In this document: in pieces, positions 1-11,000 of the stretch | Layout of the letters: each line of letters starts with the position of its first letter | Numbering within the stretch: position 1 is the stretch's first letter | DNA from: Candidatus Accumulibacter phosphatis | GTDB taxonomy: Bacteria; Pseudomonadota; Gammaproteobacteria; Burkholderiales; Rhodocyclaceae | DNA: 64,000 nucleotides | Assembly (NCBI RefSeq): GCF_012939955.1 | Contig: NZ_SPMY01000043.1 | Coordinates: forward strand, 24,116-88,115 | Direction: 5' to 3' | Made by a program: the position numbers and the translations under genes | The notes under the pieces: generated by a model | What the model was told of the DNA's origin: nothing | The model's database searches: none | What the model saw: the letters and a program-made list of their open reading frames with translations, nothing else

Positions 1-810
1 TTGCTGGTGGCGAACGTATCCCATGCCGCTTTGGTCACCGATCCGAACGACGCGCGTTCGTGGCAGGGCGCAACAGTCGGCACCTTCGCTGCCCTCTACT
101 ATGGCTCCGACACGCTGGCGAACCGTCAGTTGGTCGTCGACAATCAACTTCTGGACGATAGCTATTTCCAGTCGGCCGGCTTCGCTGCCGCGCAGTTCAT
201 CAAGTTCAACGGCGTTGACCTCGTCGCCAACCCTGGTTACAGCAGTTATGGCACGTCGTTGGACCAGCCAAATGCCAGTGACAGCAACGATGGTACCTAC
301 AATTACACCGCCGGTGCTCCGGGAGCAGTCGTCGGCGGTAGTAGCGTCGATCAGCACTGGGTACAGACTGATAATGTGATCGGCAATTCGATCTGGGATC
401 TCGGTTTCCAGGCCACCAAGGCTGCCGTTTTCAACACCATCGACCATGGTCCCTTGCCTCAGGAAGCCATCGAATCAACGGTCTACCTGTCCAACGACAA
501 GCTTATCTGGACGCAGGCGGTGACCGAGCGTGTATGGCTTGAGGGCATTTACGCTGACAGCTCGGTGGTCTGGGACGGATTTGCCTACGCCGTGGGCACC
601 GGCAGCAACGCAACTTTCCGCTATGCGTCGGTAATTTGGGGTGGCCCCGGCGCCTTGCTGGCTGACGGTGACAACGAAATCAACGGCATCATGGGTTTGC
701 AGTCGGATTTCCAGCCGCCTCCAACCGACGTTCCCGAGCCAGCCTCTCTCGCCTTGCTGGGGATCGGTTTGGCCGGTCTCGCAGGCATGCGTCGCCGTCG
801 CGGCGCCTGA
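1..810 (+). CDS. PEP-CTERM sorting domain protein, 5' end outside the window
   Basis: This is an exported protein whose C-terminus carries a PEP-CTERM anchor: VPEPASLALLGIG begins the signal, a short hydrophobic helix follows, and the protein ends in an Arg-rich tail (MRRRRGA). In PEP-CTERM bacteria such proteins are known to be secreted and processed by exosortase, often together with exopolysaccharide. The first visible residues (LVANVSHAALV) look like the end of a signal peptide, so the true start probably lies just before base 1. The roughly 230-residue mature part is rich in Asn, Ser and Gly and I do not recognise its fold. A GC hairpin follows the stop. Confidence is high for the class and low for any specific role. 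Confidence 0.85.
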   Translation: MLVANVSHAALVTDPNDARSWQGATVGTFAALYYGSDTLANRQLVVDNQLLDDSYFQSAGFAAAQFIKFNGVDLVANPGYSSYGTSLDQPNASDSNDGTYNYTAGAPGAVVGGSSVDQHWVQTDNVIGNSIWDLGFQATKAAVFNTIDHGPLPQEAIESTVYLSNDKLIWTQAVTERVWLEGIYADSSVVWDGFAYAVGTGSNATFRYASVIWGGPGALLADGDNEINGIMGLQSDFQPPPTDVPEPASLALLGIGLAGLAGMRRRRGA

Positions 811-838
811 TCAAGCGTGGTGCCGGATGATGATTGCT

Positions 839-868
839 CCGCCGGTGTCCGGCGGGGTCTTCTCGTTC
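839..868 (+). terminator. possible rho-independent terminator after the PEP-CTERM gene
   Basis: A perfect 7-bp stem (CCGCCGG/CCGGCGG, loop TGT) is followed by a short, only moderately T-rich stretch (GGTCTTCTCGTT). It lies 28 bases after the stop codon. The weak T-tract keeps confidence modest. Confidence 0.4.
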
Positions 869-1306
869 GGCCAAGCACCATTGTCGGACCGTGTCCAAGC
901 GGGCTGATGGGAGCAAGCGGGGGAGACGGTACCCTGTGCCCCCGGAGTTCGACAGGCGACGTCGCAAGTTGTGGAATATGCAGAAGTCGCTTAGGGAAAG
1001 GAGTCGCTCGCTGGGTGTGCCCGCTTGTCCGCGCTTATCCCGGTTCCGCCGCGGCCTACTGACGTTTTCCGTGTCAGGAGTGACCGCTATCGTGCCGCTG
1101 ATGCAAGGCGCTCTCGATCTTCTTGAGCTCGGTGATGCGGCGAAAGTTGATCAGTGAAACCTGGCGCGTATGCTTCGCCCGACAAAATCGCTACCGGTGT
1201 GCGAACGCTGCCGCTGAGACTTGCCAGTCTCGTTCCCTTTCAGCCGCAAGTGTAGGCTGGGCGGGAACGAGACTGATGCGCAAGTTTGCGAGAGGCAGGA
1301 ACAAGC
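869..1306. other. intergenic stretch without a supported gene
   Basis: Only short overlapping reading frames with no ribosome-binding site or recognisable protein are present. It presumably contains the promoter of the downstream GH13 gene, but I see no convincing -35/-10 pair. Confidence 0.5.
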
Positions 1307-2636
1307 ATGAAACGGCAGCTCATGAAACGCAGTGAAATCTGGTACCACCTCTATCCGCTCGGTTTTCTGGGCGCGGAGGAGCGGAATCCTGCTCCTGGTG
1401 CGGTTGATGGCCCCACTGCGCACCGACTGAGGGACCTGGTGGGCTGGCTGGACCATCTGGTCGAGCTTGGGGTGACAGCATTGCTGTTAGGCCCGGTGTT
1501 CGAATCGGAATCGCACGGCTATGACGTCGTCGATCCCTTTCGCGTCGATCGTCGACTGGGCAGCGAAACGGACCTGCTCCACCTCATCGACGAGTGCCAC
1601 CAACGTTCTCTGCGCGTGGGACTCGATGTGGTTTTTAACCACGTCGGGCGCGGCCATGCTTTTTTTTGCCGACGTAGTGGAACATGGTCGTGAATCTGCC
1701 CGCTCGGATTGGTTCCACATCGATTTCGATCGACCGGGTCGCGACGGATTCGGCTACGCCAACTTCGAGGGTCACGGCCAGCTGGTGAAACTCAGGCATG
1801 CCAATGCCCAGGTTCTCGACTGGGCCGTGGATGTCGCCACCTATTGGCTGGATCGTGGCGTCGATGCCCTGCGCTTGGACGCGGCTTACGCCATCCCGGC
1901 CGGTTTCCTGGCGAGCCTTGAGAAACGCATGCGTGCCGCAAGGCCGGATTTACTACTGATCGGCGAAGTGATCCACGGCGACTACGCAGCAATCGCCAAA
2001 GCGTCACGGCTGACCTCCGTAACCCAATACGAACTATGGAAAGCCATCTGGAGTTCTCTCAACGAGCACAACTTGTACGAGTTGGCGCATGCGCTGGAGC
2101 GGCACATTGATTTCTGCAGGCATTTTGTGCCGTGGAATTTCGTGGGCAACCACGACACGACGCGTATTGCCAGCAAACTGCGCGACCGGCGCCATCTGCC
2201 GCATGCGCTGGCGATCCTGTTTACGATACCGGGCATCCCGGCCGTCTACGCCGGAGATGAGCAGGGCGCTGAAGGTACGAAGTACGATCGCGAGGGTGGC
2301 GATGCGGAGATTCGCAGGCCTTTAGCGCATCAGCCCGCCGACCTGGCCGGCGACAGCCTGCGCACTTGGCAAATGCACCGTGAATTGATCGCCCTCCGTC
2401 GCGCTCGACCCTGGCTCGTCGATGGCGTGTTAAAAGTTACGCAGCTCGGTAATCGTTCGATTGCCTTCGAGGTGCGCGCCCAGAAAAACCTGCTGGTGAC
2501 GGTGTTGAACACGGATGAGCGCTCTGTTTCGTGCACCCTTCCACCCGGCCTGGTTCTGGTCGCCGGGCACGCAGTGAGCAAGTTGCAGGCGAGCGAGCTA
2601 CCCGCGCAGGGATGGGGAATCTGGTCGTCGGCGTGA
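1307..2636 (+). pseudogene. GH13 alpha-amylase-family glycosidase, frameshifted at a T8 run
   Basis: The two reading frames together encode a compact (about 440-residue) GH13 (beta/alpha)8-barrel enzyme acting on alpha-glucans or alpha-glucosides. All four GH13 signature regions are visible: DVVFNHVG near 1624-1647, GVDALRLDAAY with the nucleophile Asp near 1857-1890, LIGEVIHG with the acid/base Glu near 1957-1980, and FVGNHDTTRI with the transition-state Asp near 2139-2170. The start ATG at 1307 follows AGAGGCAGG. The frame breaks in a run of eight T (1660-1667): removing one T joins GHAFF to ADVVEHG and restores the whole enzyme. Possible explanations are a real inactivating mutation, a homopolymer sequencing error, or transcriptional slippage. 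The substrate cannot be deduced. Confidence 0.85.
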
Positions 2637-2748
2637 GGCCTGTTGCGCTTTCGGCCAATCACCTGCCAAGGGCTGCTTGACGGGCGCCAGAGAGTAGGCC
2701 AGCAAAGCGTTTAGCAAAGCGGCTACCCCAGCAGCAAAGCGATGCGGG

Positions 2749-5700
2749 TCACGGAGATCCTTCGTTGCGGCCTGCGTCAGTGGCCGCGGCGACAGCCTCC
2801 GCTGCTGCCGGCTTGTCCTTGAAGATGCGCTTGATCAGCACATAGAACATCGGCACGAAGAAGAGACCGAGGACGGTGGCCGAGATCGTGCCGCCGAGTA
2901 CGCCGGTGCCGATCGCGTTCTGGCTGCCGGAGCCGGCGCCGGTGCTTATGGCCAGCGGCAGCACGCCCAGTGCGAAGGCCAGCGAGGTCATCAGGATCGG
3001 GCGCAGGCGCATGCGTACCGCGCTCAGCGTGGCGCTGACCAGATCGTGGCCGGCCTCGACCTGGGCCTTGGCGAATTCGACGATCAGAATCGCGTTCTTC
3101 GACGACAGGCCGATGGTTGCCAGCAGGCCGACCTGGAAGTACACGTCGTTGGACAGGCCGCGACCGCTCGCTGCCAGCAGCGCACCAAGCACGCCCAGCG
3201 GCACTACCAGCATCACCGCAAACGGAACCGACCAGCTCTCGTAAAGCGCCGCCAGGCACAGAAACACGACCAGCAGCGACAACGCATACAGCGCCGGCGC
3301 CTGCGCTCCCGAGCGGCGTTCCTCGTAGGAAGTGCCCGACCATTCATAGCCAATGCCCGGTGGCAGCTTGGCGATGAGCTCCTGAACGGCATTCATCGCG
3401 TCACCCGAGGAGAGTCCGGGGGCTGCCTGGCCGAGCACTTCGATCGACGGCTGGCCGTTGAAACGCTCGAGAAGCGGTGAGCCAAAGCCCCATTTGGCCG
3501 TGGTGAAGGCCGAGAAGGGCACCATTTCGCCTTTGCCGTTGCGCACATACCATTTCTTGAGGTCGTCCGGCGTCATGCGGGCAGCCGCCTCGGCCTGAAG
3601 ATAGACTTTCTTGATTCGTCCGCGGTCGATGAAGTCGTTGATGTAATTGCCACCCCAGGCCGTGGACAGCGTGTCGTTGATGCTCGCCACGCTCACCCCG
3701 AGGGCGCCGGCCTTGGCATGGTCGATCTCGAGCTGGTACTCGGGCATGTCTTCCTGACCATTCGGGCGCACGCCGACCAGTCGCTTGTCCTCTCTCGCCA
3801 TGCCCAGGAACTGGTTGCGTGCCGCCACCAGGGCATCGTGGCCGAGGCCGCTGCGGTCCTGTAGCTGGACGCTGAAACCGTTGGAGGTGCCCAACTCGAT
3901 CACCGCCGGCGGGACAAAGGCAAAGACCATCGCTTCGCGGATCTTCGAGAAAGCGGCCATCGCGCGTCCGGCGATCGCCTTGACGCTCATGCCCGGTCCC
4001 TGCCGCTCGCTCCAGTTGCGCATATTGATGAAGCCAATGCCCATGTTCTGGCCGCGGCCGCCGAAGCTGAAGCCGGCGACGGTGAAAATCGAAGCTGCGG
4101 TGTCCTTTTCGTCGTCGAGGAAGTGGCGCTCGACTTTCTTGAGGACCTCGATGGTGCGCTCCTGGGTGGCGCCTGCAGGCAGCATCACCTGGGTGAACAT
4201 CACCCCCTGATCCTCTTCCGGCAGGAAGGAGGTCGGCATGCGCATGAACAGGAAGCCGAGCACCACCACGATCAGCGCGTAGATGACCAGGTAGCGCCCG
4301 CTGCGCTGAAGAATGCGCCCGACCGCGGATTCGTACCGCCCGGTGTTGCGTTCGAACATGCCGTTGAACCAGCCGAAGAAGCCGCTGAACCAGCCGCCCT
4401 CGCCGTGGCCATGGCCCTTGGCCACCGGTTTCAGCATGGTGACGCACAGCGCCGGGGTGAACACCAGGGCGATGAGCACCGACAAGGCCATCGCGGCGAC
4501 GATGGTGATCGAGAACTGGCGGTAGATGACGCCGGTCGAGCCACCGAAAAAGGCCATCGGCACGAAGACCGCCGACAGCACCAGGCCGATGCCGACCAGC
4601 GCGCCGGTGATCTGGCCCATCGACTTGCGGGTTGCATCACGCGCCGAGAGGCCTTCCTCGCTCATTACCCGCTCGACGTTCTCGACGACCACGATGGCGT
4701 CGTCCACCAGCAAGCCGATGGCCAGCACGGTGCCAAACATGGTCAGGGTGTTGATCGAAAAACCGAAGGCCGCCATCACTCCGAAAGTTCCGAGCAGCAC
4801 CACCGGCACGGCGATGGTCGGGATCAGGGTGGCGCGGAAATTCTGCAGGAACAGGAACATCACCAGGAACACCAGCACGATCGCTTCGAGCAGGGTCTTC
4901 ACCACTTCCTCGATGGAGATCCTGACGAACGGTGTGGTGTCGTAAGGGATGACCACGTCGACGCCGGCCGGGAAATAGCGCTTCATTTCTGCGAGGGTGG
5001 CACGCACCGCAGTGGCCGTTTTCAGGGCATTGGCGCCGGCCGCCAGCTTGACGCCGATACCGGCCGCCGGCTGGCCGTTATAGCGGGCAACGGTGCTGTA
5101 GTCCTGGGCGCCGATTTCGATCCGTGCCACATCCCCGAGTCGTACTTCGCCGCCCTGGCTGGAGCTGCGCAGCAGGATGTTTTCGAACTCCCCGACGGTC
5201 TGCAGGCGACTCTGGGCGGTAATCGCGGCGGTGAAACCCTGCCCGGGCAGCGCCGGCGTGCCGCCGAGCTGGCCGGCGGAGACCTGCGTGTTCTGTGCCT
5301 CGATCGCCGTCCGGATGTCGGCCGGCGTCAGCCGGTAGTTATTCAACTTGGCGGGATCGACCCAGACGCGCATGGCGTACTGCGATCCGAAAATTTGCAC
5401 CTCGCCGACGCCGCTGACGCGCGACAGCGGATCTTGCACCGAGGAGACAATGAAATCCGCCAGATCGACATTGTCGAGCGTGCCCTGTTTCGAAACGAAA
5501 CCGATCACCATCAGGAAGTTGCGCGCCGACTTGGCGACCTGCACGCCCTGCTGCTGTACCGCCTGCGGCAATAGTGGCAGCGCAAGTTGCAGCTTGTTCT
5601 GTACCTGCACCTGCGCAATATCCGGATTGGTGGCGGCATCGAAAGTCAGCGTGATGGCGGCGCGACCGAAGGAGTCGCTCGACGAGTTGATGTAGAGCAG

Positions 5701-5922
5701 GCCGTCGAGACCGGTCAGTTTCTGCTCGATGATCTGGGTGACGGATTCCTCAACCGCCTTCGCCGAGGCGCCCGGATAGCTGGTGTTGATCACCACGGCC
5801 GGTGGGGCGATCGACGGATACTGCGAAACCGGCAACTGCAGAATGGAAAGTGCGCCCGCCAGCATGATGACGATGGCGATGACCCAGGCGAAGATCGGCC
5901 GGTCGATAAAGAAATTGACCAC
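2749..5922 (-). CDS. RND multidrug efflux pump, inner-membrane permease (HAE1/AcrB family)
   Basis: A proton-driven drug exporter of the inner membrane, 1057 residues, the usual AcrB/MexB length. It opens with the typical [17 protein letters not shown] segment, and the proton-relay Asp pair falls at residues 407-408 ([15 protein letters not shown]), the same numbering as in AcrB. Two sets of transmembrane helices (about 340-540 and 870-1040) flank two large periplasmic loops. It begins 11 bases after the adaptor gene and is read with it. No outer-membrane channel (TolC/OprM type) is in the operon, so a channel encoded elsewhere is presumably used. The substrate is unknown. Confidence 0.95.
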   Translation of the reverse strand: MVNFFIDRPIFAWVIAIVIMLAGALSILQLPVSQYPSIAPPAVVINTSYPGASAKAVEESVTQIIEQKLTGLDGLLYINSSSDSFGRAAITLTFDAATNPDIAQVQVQNKLQLALPLLPQAVQQQGVQVAKSARNFLMVIGFVSKQGTLDNVDLADFIVSSVQDPLSRVSGVGEVQIFGSQYAMRVWVDPAKLNNYRLTPADIRTAIEAQNTQVSAGQLGGTPALPGQGFTAAITAQSRLQTVGEFENILLRSSSQGGEVRLGDVARIEIGAQDYSTVARYNGQPAAGIGVKLAAGANALKTATAVRATLAEMKRYFPAGVDVVIPYDTTPFVRISIEEVVKTLLEAIVLVFLVMFLFLQNFRATLIPTIAVPVVLLGTFGVMAAFGFSINTLTMFGTVLAIGLLVDDAIVVVENVERVMSEEGLSARDATRKSMGQITGALVGIGLVLSAVFVPMAFFGGSTGVIYRQFSITIVAAMALSVLIALVFTPALCVTMLKPVAKGHGHGEGGWFSGFFGWFNGMFERNTGRYESAVGRILQRSGRYLVIYALIVVVLGFLFMRMPTSFLPEEDQGVMFTQVMLPAGATQERTIEVLKKVERHFLDDEKDTAASIFTVAGFSFGGRGQNMGIGFINMRNWSERQGPGMSVKAIAGRAMAAFSKIREAMVFAFVPPAVIELGTSNGFSVQLQDRSGLGHDALVAARNQFLGMAREDKRLVGVRPNGQEDMPEYQLEIDHAKAGALGVSVASINDTLSTAWGGNYINDFIDRGRIKKVYLQAEAAARMTPDDLKKWYVRNGKGEMVPFSAFTTAKWGFGSPLLERFNGQPSIEVLGQAAPGLSSGDAMNAVQELIAKLPPGIGYEWSGTSYEERRSGAQAPALYALSLLVVFLCLAALYESWSVPFAVMLVVPLGVLGALLAASGRGLSNDVYFQVGLLATIGLSSKNAILIVEFAKAQVEAGHDLVSATLSAVRMRLRPILMTSLAFALGVLPLAISTGAGSGSQNAIGTGVLGGTISATVLGLFFVPMFYVLIKRIFKDKPAAAEAVAAATDAGRNEGSP

Positions 5923-5933
5923 GCTTCAGGCCC

Positions 5934-7142
5934 TCACTTCGCGGCCGCAGCGGACGCCGCCGCAGACGCCGTTGCTCCGGCACCGCCACCGGCGCCGGCT
6001 TCCAGCACCGTCACTGCTGCGCCCGGACGGATTTTCTGCAGCCCGTCGACAATGATCCGGTCACCCGCGGCCAGTCCTGCGCTTACCAGCCACTTGTCGC
6101 CGATCGAACGGGGTGTGGTCACCTGGCGCGCCTCGACCTTGTCCTCTGCACCGACCACCATCACCACGGCATTGCCGCGCCGATCGTGAGTCACCGCGGC
6201 ATGCGGCACCAGGATGGCTTTTTCGATCTCGCCCTGTGCGATACGGGCGCGGACGTACATGCCGGGCAGCAGCTCACCCTGCGGATTCGGAAAGACCGCA
6301 CGCAGGGTCACGCTGCCGGTATCCGTGTCGACCGAAATGCCCGAGAAGGCAAGCCGGCCGCTGGCCGCGTATTCGCTACCGTCCTCGAGCAGCAGGCGTA
6401 CCGGAACCACCTGTTCTGCAAGCTGCTGCAGTGTGCCATCGGCGAGATCGCGCTTGAGGCGCAGGAGTTCGACGCTCGACTGGGTGAGGTCGACATAGAT
6501 CGGGTCGAGTTGCTGGATGGTGGTCAGCGGGTCAGCCTGATTGGCGGTCACCAGCGCGCCGGCAGTGACGCTCGAGCGTCCGCTGCGGCCGGCGATGGGG
6601 GAGGGCACGCGGGTATAGGCGAGGTCGATGCGCGCTTTTACCAGCGCAGCCTGCGCCGAAGTGACGTCCGCCTCGGCCTGCTTGAGGGCCGCCACGGTGT
6701 CGTCGTCGGCCTGCTTGCTGATCATCCCTTTCTTCCCCAGGTCCGCGTAGCGCTGGGCTTTCAGCCGGACAGCATAAAGGTTTGCTTCGGCGCGGCTGAG
6801 ACCTGCCTTGGCGCTTTCCAGGGTGGCGCGATAGCTTGCCGGGTCGATCTGGTAGAGCGTTTGTCCTTCCGTGACCTCGCTACCCTCGGTGAACATCCGT
6901 CGCTGCACGATGCCGCCGACCTGCGGCCGTACCTCGGCGACCATGTACGCCGCCGTGCGTCCGGGGAGTTCGGTGGTCAGCCTGACCGCCTCGGTGCTGG
7001 CCACGATCACGCCGACCGGAGTCGCTGCGGGAGCGCCACCGGCTGCCTGCTGCGGGCCACCGTCGCTGCATGCGGCCAGCGCCAGGGCGCTGGCGAGCGC
7101 GAATACCAGGCTTGGGGATGGCAGCCGTGATGGGAGATTCAT
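5934..7142 (-). CDS. RND efflux periplasmic adaptor (membrane fusion protein), lipoprotein
   Basis: The 402-residue adaptor bridges the RND permease and an outer-membrane channel. The chosen ATG at 7142 gives a proper lipoprotein signal with lipobox LAAC (Cys25) and has GAGG upstream; the reading frame continues further upstream but without signal-peptide logic and across the promoter/operator. The biotinyl-lipoyl-like part (EVRPQVGGIVQRRMFTEGSE), the alpha-hairpin (about residues 100-170) and the beta-barrel region are in the usual order, and the tail is Ala/Gly-rich. It is first in the operon with the permease and faces its likely TetR repressor, with a palindromic operator between them. 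Confidence 0.93.
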   Translation of the reverse strand: MNLPSRLPSPSLVFALASALALAACSDGGPQQAAGGAPAATPVGVIVASTEAVRLTTELPGRTAAYMVAEVRPQVGGIVQRRMFTEGSEVTEGQTLYQIDPASYRATLESAKAGLSRAEANLYAVRLKAQRYADLGKKGMISKQADDDTVAALKQAEADVTSAQAALVKARIDLAYTRVPSPIAGRSGRSSVTAGALVTANQADPLTTIQQLDPIYVDLTQSSVELLRLKRDLADGTLQQLAEQVVPVRLLLEDGSEYAASGRLAFSGISVDTDTGSVTLRAVFPNPQGELLPGMYVRARIAQGEIEKAILVPHAAVTHDRRGNAVVMVVGAEDKVEARQVTTPRSIGDKWLVSAGLAAGDRIIVDGLQKIRPGAAVTVLEAGAGGGAGATASAAASAAAAK

Positions 7143-7241
7143 GTTGTGCCTCGGTGGAGTCAGTGTAGTTGGTAGGGTTGGTGGAGTCGGTAGCGTCGGA
7201 GACTCCTGGGCAGGAGCGCTTGGATAGGTGGCGAAGGATAA

Positions 7242-7265
7242 ACTAGAATGAACGTTCAATCTAGT
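7242..7265. promoter_or_regulatory. 24-bp palindromic operator between the RND operon and the TetR gene
   Basis: The core TGAACGTTCA is a perfect 10-bp palindrome. Outer half-sites ACTAGA and TCTAGT extend it, with a single mismatched pair between core and arms. It lies 100 bases from the adaptor start and 64 bases from the regulator start, where a TetR repressor would control both divergent promoters. Binding by this regulator is inference. Confidence 0.7.
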
Positions 7266-7328
7266 GTATCTTTCCTGGCCCATTGCAAACTGTTTGCGAA
7301 CTTTTCTCAGCCACTCCGTGGACCGTCG

Positions 7329-7940
7329 ATGACCGAAGAAATGCACCCTGCCGCGGAATGCTCGCGCGCGGAAGCGCGGCGCACCCAAATCCTCGACGCC
7401 GCCGAGAACTGCGTTCGCGAATACGGCTTCCATCGCGCCAGCATTTCGAAGATCTCAACAGCTTCCGGCATGGGTGCAGGCCACATCTACCACTATTTTG
7501 CGAACAAGGAGGCGATCGTTGCCGCCATTGTCGCGCGTGAACTCGAGCGCTTGCTAACGCTCACCGCCGAGGTGCAGGCGGCAGAGAACATGCTCGAGGC
7601 GCTGGCCCTGCGTACCGCAACGGGTGTGCTCGGAAACCTGGATCCCCATGCTGCGGGACTCAAGCTGGAAATCGTTGCCGAGGCGTCGCGCAACCCGACG
7701 ATCGCCGAAATCGTGCGTGCGGCGGACAGCCGCCGCAGCGCCGGTCTCGAAGAAACCCTCAGGGCCTTGCGGCAGGCGCACGGCCTTGCCGACGACGCGG
7801 CAACAATTTCAACCATTGCCGAGGTGATCGCGGCAATGTTTGAAGGTCTGATGGTGCGCGCCATACGCAATCCGGCCGCCGACCGTCAATTGATCGCCCG
7901 AAAATTCCAGCAGGTGGTCCGCGATCTGGTGCTTTCGTGA
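7329..7940 (+). CDS. TetR-family repressor of the divergent RND pump
   Basis: A 203-residue regulator with an N-terminal TetR helix-turn-helix (about residues 18-64: RTQILDAAENCVREYGFHRA, then SASGMGAGHIYHYFANKEA-like sequence) and a helical ligand-binding C-terminal part. The start at 7329 is preferred because the longer frame would read through the palindromic operator. The arrangement (regulator divergent from adaptor and permease, palindrome between) is the standard AcrR/NalC-type layout, so autorepression and repression of the pump are likely. The inducer is unknown. Confidence 0.9.
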   Translation: MTEEMHPAAECSRAEARRTQILDAAENCVREYGFHRASISKISTASGMGAGHIYHYFANKEAIVAAIVARELERLLTLTAEVQAAENMLEALALRTATGVLGNLDPHAAGLKLEIVAEASRNPTIAEIVRAADSRRSAGLEETLRALRQAHGLADDAATISTIAEVIAAMFEGLMVRAIRNPAADRQLIARKFQQVVRDLVLS

Positions 7941-8023
7941 GCCGGCAGCGTGCGCGGCGGGCGTAAGCGGGGGGGCGAGTGTGCTCTGTCGCCGGGTCTC
8001 GCGGTTCTCTGTCACTACCCGTT

Positions 8024-11000
8024 TCAGCCTTCGGGCTTGTTGCTTTCGACGCGAATTTCCGCTGACCGAGGCACGGCGGCCGCCTGGAGCCGCTTTCTGA
8101 ACTCAAGCACATCGGCGATGACCGGAATCGTCCAGTCGATGCGCTGCAGGATGGTCTGCTGGACCCGGCGCTGAGTGCTCCACGCGGACGCCAGAGTCGG
8201 GTCCTCCTTAAATTTCTCGGTCAACTCCGTTTGCAGGGCCTGCAGCGTTACCAGGTCACTGGCGTCGCCGACCACCTCCAGGCGTTGCAGCAGGCGGTCG
8301 ATGGCGCGGTACAGCGCGAAGCGGTACAGCGGATTGTTCTCGTTCGCGTGCTTGTCGATCAGCCAGCGGACCCTTTCGGCATTGCCGCTCGCGGCGAAAC
8401 CGATCCAGGCGCCGCGACGGATGGCGTAGCTCGGGTCAAGCAGCAGTTCCTTGGCGCGCTGTTCGTCCAGACGGGCGATCTGGCGGGCGAACCAGGTTTC
8501 CAGCGCCTCGTTGGGCTGCATGGCCTTGAGCTTGCGCTCCCATTTCTCCCTGGCCTGACTGAGTTCCTGTCGCTGGTCCAGGAGCTTTTTGTCATTGAAC
8601 GCTTCCTGCCAGGTCGCGCGGTGCTTGCGCCAGTCCTGCCGGCGTTCTCGCTGCGCGCGCAGGCCCCGTTCCATGAAGGGCAGGGCAGTCTTCGATGCGA
8701 TGCGGTCCAGCGCGCTGTAGATCGGGTTGGCCAGGGAGGGATCTTTCGTGATGAGCTCGGCCAGGAATCCGGCCGCCGAATCTGACCCGCTGTCGCCCAG
8801 CGCTCGGATAGCCGCGACGCGGATCGGGCGCGTTTCCCGCTCATCCTCGGCCACCGCCTGCAGACGCGCGATGGCCTTCGGGTCGCGAGTCTTGCCAAGA
8901 GCCAGCAGAGCGGCAGTGCGCTTGTTCTGGTTGTTCTCCTTGGTCCCGGTCTCCAGTTCGAGGAGCTTCTTCAGGATCAGCGGCGATGGAAAGCGGGCGA
9001 GCTCGGGCAGAAAGGCGTTGCGCTCTTCATCGTTGAGCGCCTCGATGCCGGACACGAGCAGCGCAGCATTGCTGTCTCTCATCGCCGCTTCGGCAGCTGC
9101 GCTGGAGTTTGACGGGGGTTTGGCCGCTATCCCGCTTTGATGCGGTGCACCGGATACAGCTTGGTCCGGGTTCATCAGGGCCAGAGCCAGCCGCGCTGGA
9201 AAGCTTGATGCTCCGGTCCCGGATTCGGCGAGGTGTCGAAGGGAGGCGGTAGCGGACGCTATGTCGAGGAGGCCTGCATAGCGGAGGAGGACGCTGGTCG
9301 CGCTGTTTCGGACCTTCGGGTCCGGGTGTTTGAGCAGGGCGACCAGCGGTGCGACGGCCTGGTCGCCGCCGGGCTGCCCGGCAAAGCCGCCGAGGGCGCT
9401 GGTCGCCCTGTCACGGACCTCGCTGTCGCGGACCTCGCCGTTGCGGCCATCCGAGTCCCGCTTCTTGAGTAGAGCGACCAGCGGTGCGACTGCCTGTTCG
9501 CCGCCGGGCTGCCCGGCAAAGCCGCCGAGGGCGCTGGCCGCGCTGCCGCGGACATACAGGTCCGGGTCCTTGAGCAGGGCGACCAGCAGAGCGACGGCCT
9601 GTTCGCCGCCGGGCTGCCCGGCAAGGCCGCCGAGGAGCGCAGCGACCTGTCGCCTCACCCCCGCGGTTCCATCGCGCGAGGCATCTTCCAGCAGACCCGG
9701 TGCGTGTGTGGTCGGCAGCCCCCGCCAGTCCGCGACGAGTTGTTCTCTTCTCTCTGGATCGGGCTCGTCCTCGAGAAATCGGGCCACAACGGCGCCGGTA
9801 GCAGGGTTGCGGAACCGGACCAAACGCAGCATCGCCTTCGCCGACGCATCCCGGTCGCGACCAATCAGTGTCTGCGTGAGCAGTTTCAGCCCCTGCTCAT
9901 CGAACCCGGCCTCGCGGTAGGCGTCGATGCGCTCTATCAGCGACGTCAGCCCAATCAGCTCGATGTTGAGCTGCTCGTAGTCGCCTACGGGTGCGTGTTC
10001 GAGCTGTTTGTCTGGTGCGACCTCGTTGCGAAGCAGCTGGGTCTCGGCCTGGAAGGTCCGCTGGCCAATCAGGTCGAACCCATCGTGGGTGCCGCTCCAC
10101 AGCTCGATACGGTCCGACAGGCCGGCCGGGGGCGCCAGGCGCAGGTGGTCGTGCGTGCGCTGGTAGACGATGTTCCAGGCCGCGTAGAGTAGCAGCGCGC
10201 CGGCGGCCGCGCCGGTGACCCCGAACACGGTGCGGCGCCGGGCGCGGCTGATCTTGTATTCGCGGTTCCAGTCGTTGACCGCCTTGGCGAAGAGGTCGTG
10301 GTACAGCTCGTAGTAGGGCTCCCACTCCGTTCGGTCGCTCTTGGTTTCCAGGCGTTCCTGGCGACGCAGTACGCGGGCCTTTTCGAGGTCCTCCAGCACG
10401 AGCGCAAAGGCATTGGCATTCCGTACGCCGGTGCGTTTGAGCAGCTCGTACAGCGGGTAGGCCATCTTGGTGCCCTGGCTGCTGACCAGGAAGTCGAAGG
10501 CGCGCGACGCGAGGTCTTGTTGGCCGGTGCTCAGTGGCGCGACCTTGGCTTCGAAATAGCGCTTCAGCAGGCCGTCGGTGCCGCCCATGCTCTGGTAGGT
10601 GCTCTGCCGAAGCTGCCGGCTGTCGTCGGCGTGTTCCTTTTCCCAGAGCTGGGTGCAGATGATCTGGATCTGCGCCGGTTCGATGCGCGCTGGCGGGAGC
10701 TCCAGCAGGCGACCGCCGGGCTGTGAGCCGCTGTCCGGCTGCTGGTCGTACTTGCCGAGGTCGTTCAGCAGTGCCTCGAGCAACGCCGCTTCGCAGTCGC
10801 AGTCGACGCGCTTCAGCGGTGCCAGGATCACGGTCTTTGCGTTGTCGCGGCTGAGCGCCTCCAGCCGGAAGTAGTTGTCGAACAGCAGGGTCGGCAGCTC
10901 GGGCTTGAAGGCGTTGAGCTCGAGAGCGAAATCCTCGCGCATCGAGAGCAGGAAGCGGGTCGCGCTGGCATCGTCGCGGATCGCGGCGGACAGTTCGTGG

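Noticed and set aside
4123..5574. 483-codon open frame on the + strand opposite the RND permease
   Set aside because: Antisense shadow of a clear AcrB-family gene; its His/Gln/Asp-rich composition is typical of reverse-frame translation in GC-rich DNA.
9358..9640. Possible CRISPR array suggested by regularly spaced repeats
   Set aside because: Spacing corresponds to HEAT-repeat codons in an open frame, and the 'spacers' are themselves similar; no cas genes nearby.
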